Shown here piece after piece: positions 54,587 through 62,876 of a stretch of DNA of 64,000 nucleotides (its first letter is position 1; the number at the start of each line of letters is the position of its first letter). The stretch is from Propionibacteriaceae bacterium (GTDB taxonomy: Bacteria; Actinomycetota; Actinomycetes; Propionibacteriales; Propionibacteriaceae). The notes under the pieces were generated by a model. That model searched no databases, was not told the origin of the DNA, and saw only the letters and a list, made by a program, of their open reading frames with translations. The stretch spans positions 84,091 to 148,090 of the forward strand of contig JADKFR010000006.1 of NCBI GenBank assembly GCA_016717345.1, given 5' to 3'. A program made the position numbers and the translations under genes.

Positions 54587-55273
54587 TCACTGGTAGCCAT
54601 AGACGCCCTTGCTCTGGTCCCGGACCACGTCGCCGTCCACCAGTTCGATGACGCGCTTGCGCATCTGGTCGACGATGGTGGCGTCGTGGGTGGCCATGAT
54701 CACGGTCGTGTCGGCCTTGTTGATCCGGTCGAGGAGTTTCATGATGCCGATGCTGGTGGCCGGGTCGAGGTTCCCGGTGGGTTCGTCGGCGATCAGGATC
54801 GTCGGTCGGTTCACGAACGCCCGGGCGATCGCCACGCGTTGCTGTTCACCACCGGACAGCTCCTCGGGCAGCCGGTCGCCTTTGCCCTCCAGGCCCACCA
54901 GTTCGAGGGTCTCCGGGACCACCTTGCGGATCAGCGACTGGGGCTTGCCGATCACCTGCATCGCGAAGCTGACGTTCTCGGAGACCGTCTTTCCCGGCAG
55001 CAGGCGGAAGTCCTGGAACACCGTCCCGATTTGGCGGCGCAGAGCCGGTATCTTCCAGCTGTGCAGCCGGGTGAGGTCGCGGCCCGCCACGTAGAGGTGA
55101 CCCGACGTCGGCAGGTACTCGCGCAGGATCAGCCGGAGGAAGGTGGACTTGCCGGAGCCGGAGGCCCCGACCAGGAAGGTGAATTCCCCCTTGTCGATCT
55201 CGACGTTGACATGGCGTAACGCGGCGCGCGTTTGCCCGTCGTAGGTCTTGGAGACGTCCTCAAATCTGATCAC
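54587..55273 (-). CDS. ftsE: Cell division ATP-binding protein FtsE
   Basis: 228 residues. Walker [11 protein letters not shown]-loop [12 protein letters not shown], signature [14 protein letters not shown], Walker [13 protein letters not shown] and switch His MATHD are intact. Partner of FtsX; ATP turnover drives the periseptal hydrolase. Starts about 110 bases after prfB. Confidence 0.96.
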   Translation of the reverse strand: MIRFEDVSKTYDGQTRAALRHVNVEIDKGEFTFLVGASGSGKSTFLRLILREYLPTSGHLYVAGRDLTRLHSWKIPALRRQIGTVFQDFRLLPGKTVSENVSFAMQVIGKPQSLIRKVVPETLELVGLEGKGDRLPEELSGGEQQRVAIARAFVNRPTILIADEPTGNLDPATSIGIMKLLDRINKADTTVIMATHDATIVDQMRKRVIELVDGDVVRDQSKGVYGYQ

Positions 55274-55385
55274 GGTGTTCCGAGGCCGGGTTCGACGATG
55301 GGGAAGTTTCCTGAGAAAACCTCAGGCCGACCTCATCGGAGTCTATGCGTTGGGGTGAAAAGCCGCCAACCGCCACGCTGTCCGC

Positions 55386-56495
55386 TCAGCGGTCACCCTG
55401 CTGGCGCCGCCACCGGACCCCGGCGTCGATGAACCCATCGATGTCCCCGTCGAAGACAGCGTCGGGGTTGCCCACTTCGTGCTCGGTGCGGAGGTCCTTC
55501 ACCATCTGATAGGGGTGCAGCACATAGGACCGCATCTGGGAACCCCACGAATTCCCTGCGTCCCCCTTGAGTTCGCGCATCTCGGCCTCCTTCTCGGCCC
55601 GAGCGCGCTCCAACAACCGGGACTGCAGGACGCGCAGCGCTGCCGCCTTGTTCTGGAGCTGTGATTTCTCGTTCTGACAGGAGACCACCAGCCCCGTCGG
55701 AAGGTGCGTGATTCGGACGGCCGAGTCAGTGGTGTTCACGCTCTGACCTCCGGGCCCGGAGGACCGGAAGACATCGACGCGGATGTCGGCCTCAGGGATG
55801 TCGATGTGGTCGGTCTCCTCAGTCACCGGCAGCACGTCCACCCCGGCGAACGACGTCTGCCGTCGGCCCTGGTTGTCGAACGGCGAGATCCGTACCAGCC
55901 GATGTGTCCCCTGTTCGACCGACAACATGCCGTAGGCGAAGGGCTCCCGGACCGTGAAGGTCGCGGACTTGATCCCGGCCTCCTCGGCGTAGGAGGTGTC
56001 GTAGACCTCGGTGGCGTAGCCGTGACGCTCTGCCCACCGCAGGTACATCCGCAACAGCATGGCCGCGAAGTCCGCCGCGTCCACCCCGCCGGCTTCGGAG
56101 CGGACGGTGACCAGCGCGTCCCGGATGTCGTACTCCCCCGACAACAGCGTGCGCACCTCCAGCGCGTCGATGTCGCCGCCGAGGCCCTTGAGGTCGCGTT
56201 GCGCCTCGGCGAGGGTGCTGGCGTCGTGCTCCTCCTCAGCCAGTTGGATCAGGACCTCGAGATCGTCGACGCGTCCGCGCAGCGCGGCGAGCCGATCCAC
56301 CTCGGCCTGCAGGCGCGAGAGCTTCGACGTGACGCGCTGGGCGTTCTCCTGGTCGTCCCACAGGTCGGGGGCCGAAACCTGCTCCTGGAGTTCGGCGATT
56401 TCGACGCGCTTGGCGGCAGGGTCGAGCACAGCCTCGATGGAGCCAAGGGTGCGATCCAGGGCAGCCAGATCGGCGAGGAGGTCAGCAGCGGTCAC
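55386..56495 (-). CDS. prfB: Peptide chain release factor 2
   Basis: 369 residues. SPF codon-recognition tripeptide in RISPFDNQG and the catalytic GGQ in [14 protein letters not shown] are intact, so it reads UGA and UAA. The gene is one uninterrupted frame: the in-frame UGA of the programmed +1 frameshift known from E. coli is absent, as usual in actinobacteria. First gene of the prfB-ftsE-ftsX group. Confidence 0.96.
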   Translation of the reverse strand: MTAADLLADLAALDRTLGSIEAVLDPAAKRVEIAELQEQVSAPDLWDDQENAQRVTSKLSRLQAEVDRLAALRGRVDDLEVLIQLAEEEHDASTLAEAQRDLKGLGGDIDALEVRTLLSGEYDIRDALVTVRSEAGGVDAADFAAMLLRMYLRWAERHGYATEVYDTSYAEEAGIKSATFTVREPFAYGMLSVEQGTHRLVRISPFDNQGRRQTSFAGVDVLPVTEETDHIDIPEADIRVDVFRSSGPGGQSVNTTDSAVRITHLPTGLVVSCQNEKSQLQNKAAALRVLQSRLLERARAEKEAEMRELKGDAGNSWGSQMRSYVLHPYQMVKDLRTEHEVGNPDAVFDGDIDGFIDAGVRWRRQQGDR

Positions 56496-56664
56496 GAGGG
56501 ACCACTCTACCGTGACCGGCTGCGATCACCGGCTCCCCGAATTCGGCGTTCGGAGGCGCTGCCGGCCCCCTGGTGAGACACTCGACGTGAGGGGCAGCTG
56601 CATGGCGGGCTCGGCCCCAGCCAGGGTGTCGAACATCCAGCGGGCCTCGGTGGGGAGGTGCGTG

Positions 56665-57438
56665 ATGGAGCGCGCAAGGTGGGCAATCATCACTGGCGAG
56701 TCCTGGTCGCAGGCAGCTGGTGGCGGGGGGCCGTCCGGAAGCGGCACGCGGTCGAGACCACCCTGGCGCCGGTTCGTCCGGGTGGTGATCGGCGTGGCGA
56801 CATTGGTGGGACTGGGCGGCTGCGCCGGCGTCCCGGCCACACCGGGGAACGCCCCCACCACGACGGCCGCGGGGACGACCACGGCGGCGTCCACGACCGC
56901 ACCGGCGGATCAGGAACCCACCGCCAGCCAGGTGGCCCTGCTCTACATGGACGCGTTCCGCGGCGACCTCACGGGCCTGCAGGCCTACAACCCCGGCACG
57001 TCCGCCAGCGGCGATTCCTTCGCAGGCATCAATCGGGCGACGCTGAAAGCGCTGGGGGTAACCCTCACGGAGGAACAGCAGAGCCTGGTCACCGACGCCA
57101 CCCGGACCGGTGTCTCGAAGGTGGAGACGACGGTCGTCAAGGAACAGATCGACGGCAGTACCGCGACCGTGACTCTGGCGATCCGGGGAATCGACCTGCT
57201 CGCGTCCTACAAACAGCATGTCGCAGCGATCGACCAGACCAAGCTCACCCCGGCCAATCGCCCTGGGACCTATGCCACCGCGCTGGCGGCATCGTGGGAG
57301 GAAGCTCCACTGGTGGAGAAGGCAAGCACTGTTGATCTGGTCCTCACCTATCCACCCGGTGTGACCTCGGGCGGCAAGTGGATTCCGGATGCCGCCAGCG
57401 GCAAGGCCATCGCGAGCGCGTTCGTCAAGACGTCGTGA
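56665..57438 (+). CDS. Putative lipoprotein, function unknown
   Basis: 257 residues from ATG 56665, with GGGAGG 5 bases upstream. After a long Gly/Ser/Arg-rich leader comes a hydrophobic stretch VRVVIGVATLVGLGGC with a lipobox-like LGGC (Cys53), then a Thr/Ala linker. The folded part (about 90-255) begins TASQVALLYMDAFRGD and includes a repeated VVKEQIDGSTATVTLAIRG strand pattern, compatible with an NTF2/DUF-like secreted domain. A later start nearer the hydrophobic stretch cannot be ruled out. Converges on the next gene with 7 bases between stops. Confidence 0.7.
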   Translation: MERARWAIITGESWSQAAGGGGPSGSGTRSRPPWRRFVRVVIGVATLVGLGGCAGVPATPGNAPTTTAAGTTTAASTTAPADQEPTASQVALLYMDAFRGDLTGLQAYNPGTSASGDSFAGINRATLKALGVTLTEEQQSLVTDATRTGVSKVETTVVKEQIDGSTATVTLAIRGIDLLASYKQHVAAIDQTKLTPANRPGTYATALAASWEEAPLVEKASTVDLVLTYPPGVTSGGKWIPDAASGKAIASAFVKTS

Positions 57439-57445
57439 CCCTGCC

Positions 57446-58162
57446 TCAGCGCCAGCCCGCCTGAGCTTGGACGGCATCCGCGGTCGCGGTCAGGCTGCTC
57501 GGACTGGCGCTGCCCAGGTCAAGCTTCTTGACCTTTGCCCAGGAGAAGATCGTCTTCAGCACCTGACTGTCCTTGCCTGCGCCCTCGGCGTAGGTCCCGA
57601 CCAGGGTGATCTTGCCGACCGGCACCCCGGAGTCCTGGACCACGGCGAGAATCTTCCTCACGTCGCCCCACGCGCCACTCTTGAGCTTCGCCGCCGTGGA
57701 ATTCCTGTTGATGGCCCACGTCGCCATGAGGTCTCCGGCGTTGCTCGACTCGTCGAGCTTGACCGACGAGACTCGATCCACGCCGCGGTTCGAGGGACCC
57801 AGAACATCCTGGAACAGCAGGTCGAGCATCTCCTCGTTCGAACTGACCTCTTCGGTCTCCACGACCTCGGTGGGGGTGGCGGACGCCGTCGGCTCACTGG
57901 TCGCCTCCGTCGGCGTTGCCTCCGTCGAGGTGCTCGGATCGCTGGCCGGCGACAAGGTCGCGGACGGCGTGACGGCAGGCGGCGCCGTCCCCGGTGACCC
58001 GCCACCGCCCAGCGCCAGGACTGCGACAACGCCCAACACCACCACCGCGACTCCCGCCACCAGCCACACCAGCTTCCTGGGGCTGCTGGCTCGGCGAGCC
58101 GAGGACTGGGCGGTCGAGGTCGGCTCGGGCTGAGCCGGAGATTCGCTGGGTGGCTGCGTCAT
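57446..58162 (-). CDS. Membrane-anchored extracytoplasmic protein, function unknown
   Basis: 238 residues from ATG 58162 (AAGGAG 11 bases upstream). Cytoplasmic Pro/Ser-rich N terminus, one membrane segment (about 31-53, KLVWLVAGVAVVVLGVVAVL), a long Thr/Pro/Glu linker to about 110, and a C-terminal folded domain of about 125 residues (NEEMLDLLFQDVLGPS, AGDLMATWAINRN). The last part reads like a small-protein domain that handles a secreted ligand, but no family is recognised. Not in an operon. Confidence 0.68.
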   Translation of the reverse strand: MTQPPSESPAQPEPTSTAQSSARRASSPRKLVWLVAGVAVVVLGVVAVLALGGGGSPGTAPPAVTPSATLSPASDPSTSTEATPTEATSEPTASATPTEVVETEEVSSNEEMLDLLFQDVLGPSNRGVDRVSSVKLDESSNAGDLMATWAINRNSTAAKLKSGAWGDVRKILAVVQDSGVPVGKITLVGTYAEGAGKDSQVLKTIFSWAKVKKLDLGSASPSSLTATADAVQAQAGWR

Positions 58163-58365
58163 CGGACGGATCACTCCTTGGGGGAATTCGAAACGAATCC
58201 CCATTGTGCCCGGTGGCGACAACGCGTTGAGGTGGCCAGTCCAGCGGTGGACTCCCTCGGCCCCTGGTTGACACACGCGGAATGCGCCAGCGCTGTCGTC
58301 CTGGTCCATCGAATGATGGATGCCTTCGGGTGGAAGCGGGGGCCGCGGTTCACGACCATGGAGAT

Positions 58366-58761
58366 GTGCTTGTTCCTGCCATTGCCCTGATCACCGCGGC
58401 CCTCGTCCTCTACACGACCGGGGTGTGGTCCGAACGTCGCGTCGGCCGCCTTCGGTGGCGTCATGCCGCCCTCTTCGGTGGCGGGCTGGTGCTTGACGCC
58501 TCCGGGACGGCCCTGATGACCCTGATAGCTGCCGACTTCCGCCGCAACAGCGCCGGTGGCGCAGCCGCGATCCTCAACGACGTCATGGTCTGGACCGGTG
58601 CGGCGGCGCTGGCGCTCATGGCGGTCCACCTCGCCTGGGCCGTAGCGGTGCTGATTCGCAGCCGCGAGGCCGACCGCCTGGCGTTCCACCGATTCTCCCT
58701 GGCCGTGTGGGCTCTCTGGCTCATTCCCTACCTGGCTGGGGCCCTCGGCTCGGCCGCCTAA
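58366..58761 (+). CDS. HsmA (TIGR03987) family membrane protein
   Basis: About 131 residues from GTG 58366; the start is uncertain because no good ribosome-binding site is seen, and longer in-frame starts exist to 58282. Four hydrophobic segments: LIT AALVLYTTGVW, ALFGGGLVLDASGTALM, AAALALMAVHLAWAVAV and FSLAVWALWLIPYLAG. The VLDASGTALM and HRFSLAVWALWLIPYL parts are family signatures. Function unknown; it stands directly before DUF2871, a frequent companion. Confidence 0.78.
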   Translation: MLVPAIALITAALVLYTTGVWSERRVGRLRWRHAALFGGGLVLDASGTALMTLIAADFRRNSAGGAAAILNDVMVWTGAAALALMAVHLAWAVAVLIRSREADRLAFHRFSLAVWALWLIPYLAGALGSAA

Positions 58762-58791
58762 GACCCAACCACATCGATCGAAGGACCAACC

Positions 58792-59241
58792 ATGATCAAG
58801 AGACTGTTCACCGCCGCCGCCGTCTGGACGACCCTTGGATTGGCGTCCGGGTTGTTCTACCGCGAGTTCACCCGCCAGCGCGACTTCAGCGGCTTCACCC
58901 AACTGTCCGTGGCTCACACCCATGCGCTCGCACTGGGGACGACAATCCTGCTGGTCGTGCTGGCCGTCACCAAGGTGTTCAAGCTCGACGCCGACCGTCG
59001 GCTTCGCTGGTTCCTGCTCTTCTGGAACGTGGGCCTGGGCCTCACCTTCACCATGATGCTCATGAAGGGGTCATTGCAGGTGCTCGGCGCCGCGTTCGCC
59101 GACTCGCCGATGATCGCGGGCATCTCGGGGCTGGGTCACATGACCCTCACGGGGTCGTTCGTTCTGTTCTTCCTGATCCTGCGGCCTGCACTCAAGGCCG
59201 ATACCCTCTTCGAACCTGCCACCCAACCGGCGCGCAGCTAA
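58792..59241 (+). CDS. DUF2871 membrane protein
   Basis: 149 residues with GAAGGA 6 bases before ATG. Four membrane segments at about 8-25, 40-60, 72-92 and 110-130. LGLASGLFYREFTR and LSVAHTHALALGT, with a His pair, are typical; SGLGHMTLTGSFVLFF closes the core. The conserved histidines could bind haem or metal, but no function is established. Located 30 bases after the HsmA gene and 25 bases before the sensor kinase, suggesting one operon. Confidence 0.82.
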   Translation: MIKRLFTAAAVWTTLGLASGLFYREFTRQRDFSGFTQLSVAHTHALALGTTILLVVLAVTKVFKLDADRRLRWFLLFWNVGLGLTFTMMLMKGSLQVLGAAFADSPMIAGISGLGHMTLTGSFVLFFLILRPALKADTLFEPATQPARS

Positions 59242-59266
59242 CCTGACGGGTGTGGAGGGAGCCCCG

Positions 59267-60472
59267 ATGAGCGCAACGTCCAGCTCTTCGGTCGCTGCCG
59301 GGCTCCTGCGGATCGGCCAGAGCGTCCTCTTCGGCGCACTCCTGGTGATCGGCGTCGTGCGCGGTGTCGGAGACCGGGGCTGGCCGGTGGCCCTCGCGGG
59401 CGGTGCCATCGCAGCACTCTTCGTCGCCGGGCTGGTCACGCACCGCCGCCTCGGTCCCAAGGGCAGAGCAGTGTGGGTGGTGACGCTGCTGGTCGCAACG
59501 GTCGCGCTGATGCCGATGTCGCCGGACTTCGTCTGGCTCGCGTTCCCCGTCTGGATGTGGGTCGCCCACGTCGTGAGCCTGCCGCTGGCCCTGGCCCTCA
59601 CCGCAACCAGCGTGGCCATGGCCATCGCCGTCCTGAACCAACACGGTCAGTCCTCCAGTGCCGCCGTGCTCGGGCCGATCATTGGTGCACTCGTCGCCGT
59701 CGGCCTGGCTCGGGGCGCGCTCCGACTCGAGCAGGAGGGCCAGGAACACCGAAGCCTGCTCGCCCGCGTCCTGGAGGCCCAGGCGGAGGCGGACGCGCTT
59801 TCCGATGAACTCGTCCGGGCGCAGCGGGAAGCCGCCGTCAACGCCGAACGCACCAGGCTCGCCCACGACATTCACGACACCCTCGCCCAAGGCTTCTCCT
59901 CCATCCTGCTGCTCACCCGCGCAGCAACCCGCGAAACCGACCCCGAGCGCACCCAGGAACTCCTGACCCAGATCGGCGCGGCGGCGGCGGAGAACCTCAC
60001 CGAGTCTCGACGCGTCGTCTACGCGCTGGCCCCCGACGACCTCACCACGGGCGGCCTCGCCGCACCGCTGTCACGAATGACCACCGAACTCGCCGCTCAG
60101 CTGAATGCCGAAGTCACCATCGACATCGACCCCCACCTGCCGCGCCTGCACACCGCAACCGAGGTGGCCATCCTCCGCGGGGCACAAGGAGCCCTGGCCA
60201 ACGTGCGCCGGCACGCCAACGCCGGGCACGTCCATGTGACCCTCGCCCGCGCCGAGGATCAGGTCCGCCTCGACATCGTTGACGACGGCGTGGGTTTCAA
60301 CCCGACCTCCATCGCCGCAGAACCCACCTTGGCCGGAGGCTACGGGCTGAGGGCGCTGCGGGAACGCCTCGCCACGATCGGCGGCGGCCTGGCCATCGAA
60401 AGCGAACCCGGGCAAGGCACGGCCATCTCGGTCACCGTCCCGTTCGCTCCCGCGGCAGGCGTGACGCCATGA
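59267..60472 (+). CDS. Sensor histidine kinase, NarL-type (HisKA_3)
   Basis: 401 residues from ATG 59267 (GGAGGGA about 6 bases upstream). The first 150 residues form five or six membrane helices with short loops, so it senses within or close to the membrane. A linker helix leads to the HisKA_3 phosphoacceptor region TRLAHDIHDTLAQGFSSI, then a HATPase domain with NVRRHANAGHVHV, VDDGVGFNP and GYGLRALRERL. The cognate regulator overlaps by 4 bases. Likely controls the HsmA/DUF2871 genes upstream (inference). Confidence 0.9.
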   Translation: MSATSSSSVAAGLLRIGQSVLFGALLVIGVVRGVGDRGWPVALAGGAIAALFVAGLVTHRRLGPKGRAVWVVTLLVATVALMPMSPDFVWLAFPVWMWVAHVVSLPLALALTATSVAMAIAVLNQHGQSSSAAVLGPIIGALVAVGLARGALRLEQEGQEHRSLLARVLEAQAEADALSDELVRAQREAAVNAERTRLAHDIHDTLAQGFSSILLLTRAATRETDPERTQELLTQIGAAAAENLTESRRVVYALAPDDLTTGGLAAPLSRMTTELAAQLNAEVTIDIDPHLPRLHTATEVAILRGAQGALANVRRHANAGHVHVTLARAEDQVRLDIVDDGVGFNPTSIAAEPTLAGGYGLRALRERLATIGGGLAIESEPGQGTAISVTVPFAPAAGVTP

Positions 60473-61089
60473 TCACAGTCCTGCTCGTCGACGACCACCC
60501 CGTCGTCCGCTCCGGGCTCCGCGCCCTCCTCGCCGGCGAACCGTCCCTCGAGGTGGTCGGCGCTGCCGCCACGGCCGAAGAAGCACTCGAACTCGTCGCC
60601 ACCCTGAACCCCGACGTTGTCCTCAGCGACCTTCGCCTCGGCGAGGGGATCGACGGGGTCACCCTGACCGAGACCCTGCGTCGCGGTGCCGAACGGCCCG
60701 CCGTCCTCATCCTGACCACCTACGACAACGACAACGACATCGTGCGGGCAGTCATGGCAGGAGCAGCCGGCTACTTGCTGAAAGACGCTGAGCCCGGGGT
60801 GATCGTCCATGGCATCCACGACGCCGCCGGCGGACGACTCGTCCTGTCGCCCGAACTCGAACGACGAGTCACCGACCGGATGACCCACGGAGTCCTCCAA
60901 CTCAGCGACCGCGAACTGGAAGTACTGAAACTGGTCGCCGACGGACGGGCCAACAAGGGAATCGCCCGCGCGCTGTTCATCTCCGAGGCCACCGTCAAGA
61001 CCCACCTCGTCCACATCTACGGGAAACTTCACACCGACAGCCGCACCTCAGCGGTCGCGGCCGCCCGAACCCACGGGCTGATCCCATAG
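60469..61089 (+). CDS. LuxR/NarL-family response regulator
   Basis: 206 residues. Receiver with VLLVDDHPVVRSGL, phosphoacceptor Asp54 in VVLSDLRLG and Lys in YLLKDAEP; LuxR-type helix-turn-helix in LSDRELEVLKLVADGRANKG and ISEATVKTHLVHIYGKL. Start ATGA overlaps the kinase stop. Partner of the adjacent kinase. Confidence 0.93.
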   Translation: MITVLLVDDHPVVRSGLRALLAGEPSLEVVGAAATAEEALELVATLNPDVVLSDLRLGEGIDGVTLTETLRRGAERPAVLILTTYDNDNDIVRAVMAGAAGYLLKDAEPGVIVHGIHDAAGGRLVLSPELERRVTDRMTHGVLQLSDRELEVLKLVADGRANKGIARALFISEATVKTHLVHIYGKLHTDSRTSAVAAARTHGLIP

Positions 61090-61219
61090 CCCTTGCCAGC
61101 TGGGGTGCCCAGGACTCCGACCCCGCTGCAGGGGCACGTGCGGGGCCACGGCGCCGGCACGTGCACGGACAGTGGCAGCGAGGTTCACGAGAGCGCGAAA
61201 TCTGTGCCGACTTCTGCGG

Positions 61220-61293
61220 TGGGCGCAGAGGGACTCGAACCCCCGACCCCCTCCTTGTAAGGGAAGTGCTCTAACCAACTGAGCTATGCGCCC
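61220..61293 (-). tRNA. tRNA-Val (anticodon UAC)
   Basis: 74 nt without CCA. Acceptor GGGCGCA/TGCGCCC, D-arm TAGCTCAGTTGGTTAGAGC, anticodon loop CTTACAA giving anticodon TAC, T-arm CGGGGGTTCGAGTCCCTC (one of its pairs is a G-T type), discriminator A. The genome continues CCG, so the terminal A is added after transcription, as for the tmRNA. Confidence 0.95.
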
Positions 61294-61382
61294 GGTAGCC
61301 GGCGTCCGGGGACGCCAACAACGGTTCATTCTGACAGGACCAGGGCCCGAACGTGAGGTCACGCCCCGGCTGACAACTCTGG

Positions 61383-62315
61383 TCAGCCCGCCCGCAACTT
61401 CGAGCGCAACTGTTCCAGTTGCGCATCGGTGAGGCCCAGGCCATCCTGCAGGTAGCCGTCCACGTCGCCGTAGCGCTGGGTCATCTCGTCCAAACCGGCT
61501 TGTAGATAGCTTGCGGCGACCACGTCACCAGCCAGCTCGATGTCCGCCTCGGTGGTGCCATCGGCACGCAGGGTCTTTTCGTAGTCCTTCTGGACCAGCT
61601 CCGCGCGGTAGTCATTCGAGGCGAGGTATTCGGCCATCACGGCCTTGTCCGTGGCCCCGGCGATGTATTGCAGCATGGCCGCTACCCAGCCGGTTCGGTC
61701 TTTACCCGCCGTGCAGTGCACCAGAACCGGACCGTCGGCGACCGCAATGTCCTCCAGCAGAACGGCAAGCGTGTCCCGCTGCGCCTCACTGGCCACGAAC
61801 TGCCGGTAGATGGCGCGCATATGTTCCTGGGCACCATCGACCGTGCTCTTGTCGCCGCCACTCGCCGAGTCCCCGGCGAACAGGTTCACCAGATGGTTCG
61901 TGGCCCCGTCGATCGCCTCATCCGGCGTGCGTTCGGCAACTGAGGGGGACCGGAGGTCGAAGACGTCGGTGATGCCCAGCCCCGAAAGCACCTTGGCTTC
62001 GGAGGAGGAGAGACTGGCCAGCTTTCCCGAGCGATAGACGACACCGCGAGCCATGTACTGCCCATTACCCAAGGACAGTCCGTTGTCGTTGCCAGCCACA
62101 TCGCGGAAGTTCCAGACGCTCGTCAGCGTGACGGTCTGCAGGTTCGGGACAGCGGCAGCCTTGCTGGCGACGGAGGTGGCTACCGGAGGTGCGGCCGCTA
62201 CGGTCCTGGAACCGATTTTATGGGAAGCGACTGCCGCCGCGGCCCCAGGGACCGCACAGCCGGAGAGCAGCAGGACGCCGCTGATGACCAGTGATGGAGC
62301 AGAGCGTCTCAGCAT
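61383..62315 (-). CDS. Secreted tyrosine/dual-specificity phosphatase lipoprotein (PtpB-like)
   Basis: 310 residues from ATG 62315. Lipobox LLLSGC (Cys20) then an Ala/Val linker. The catalytic domain begins WNFRDVAGNDNG and contains YRSGKLASLS, ITDVFDLRS and the signature HCTAGKDRTGW (Cys201, Arg207). This set matches PtpB-type phosphatases (Y-phosphatase3 family), which also act on phosphoinositides. Being a lipoprotein it works outside the membrane. The end LGLTDAQLEQLRSKL is a normal family ending. As assembled, the DUF3052 frame upstream runs over its first 98 bases, best explained by a missing base there. Confidence 0.88.
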   Translation of the reverse strand: MLRRSAPSLVISGVLLLSGCAVPGAAAAVASHKIGSRTVAAAPPVATSVASKAAAVPNLQTVTLTSVWNFRDVAGNDNGLSLGNGQYMARGVVYRSGKLASLSSSEAKVLSGLGITDVFDLRSPSVAERTPDEAIDGATNHLVNLFAGDSASGGDKSTVDGAQEHMRAIYRQFVASEAQRDTLAVLLEDIAVADGPVLVHCTAGKDRTGWVAAMLQYIAGATDKAVMAEYLASNDYRAELVQKDYEKTLRADGTTEADIELAGDVVAASYLQAGLDEMTQRYGDVDGYLQDGLGLTDAQLEQLRSKLRAG

Positions 62316-62371
62316 CAGGCGAGGATACCATCGCCGTCCGACCGGACTGTGAGTGATCGCCGGCTGTCTGG

Positions 62372-62786
62372 TCAACGCCGGCTCCCTTGGGTCGGACCAG
62401 CTTGTGAGCCTGCCAATCCGGTGCCACCGAGGCCGGGTTGGCCAAGGCCAGTCCGGCGGTGAGCGCAGCTTCCGACAGGTCGGTCGGGTCGACATAGCCC
62501 GACCGTCCGACCTTGGGAGTCAAGAGCCAGATGTAGCCACGACTCCCGAGGTCCGTCAGCGCGTCCACCAGACCGTCGCCCAAGTCACCGTCCTCAGCGC
62601 GCCACCACAGCAGGACCACGTCGACGGCCTCAACCGCTTCAAAGACGAAGTCGTCCCCCACGGCCTCAATGAGACCGTCCCGCAACTCCTCGTCAACGTC
62701 AGAATCCCAACCGAGCTCCTGCACGACCGCTCCCGGCCAAGACCCAAGGACGATGCGCGGTCGGACGAACCGGGCACGGTGCTCAC
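62372..62786 (-). CDS. DUF3052 family protein, two single-base deletions as assembled
   Basis: Three frames must be joined. GTG 62786 opens STVPGSSDRASSLGLG, which relatives continue directly with PGAVVQELGWDSDVDEELRD in the next frame: one base is missing in the C/G run at about 62732-62738. The middle part (VDVVLLWWRAEDGDLGDGLV, SRGYIWLLTPKVGRSGY, SVAPDWQAHKLVRPKG) is a perfect DUF3052 core. Adding one G in AAGGGAG (about 62384-62388) then gives a normal end PKGSRR and TGA at 62372. The repaired product is 138 residues, the family size. Neighbour of aceE in many actinobacteria. Function unknown. Confidence 0.8.
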
Positions 62787-62876
62787 GCGCTTGACCCCAC
62801 TTTCCGGATGCACAACCAACTGGTGAGGAAAAGCCTGCCAGATCGGGCAGCCAGAACAAAGCTGCTCGTGCGGTCC

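Noticed and set aside
55310..55335. CCTGAG/CTCAGG hairpin between prfB and ftsE as a terminator
   Set aside because: A 6-bp stem is too weak, and prfB-ftsE may be co-transcribed.
55386..56495. Programmed frameshift in prfB
   Set aside because: The gene is one continuous frame without an early in-frame UGA; actinobacterial RF2 genes normally lack it.
61134..61164. Two GCACGTGC palindromes between the response regulator and tRNA-Val, possible terminator or operator
   Set aside because: The arms are only 8 bp with a 15-base loop and each is a palindrome by itself; no context favours a function.
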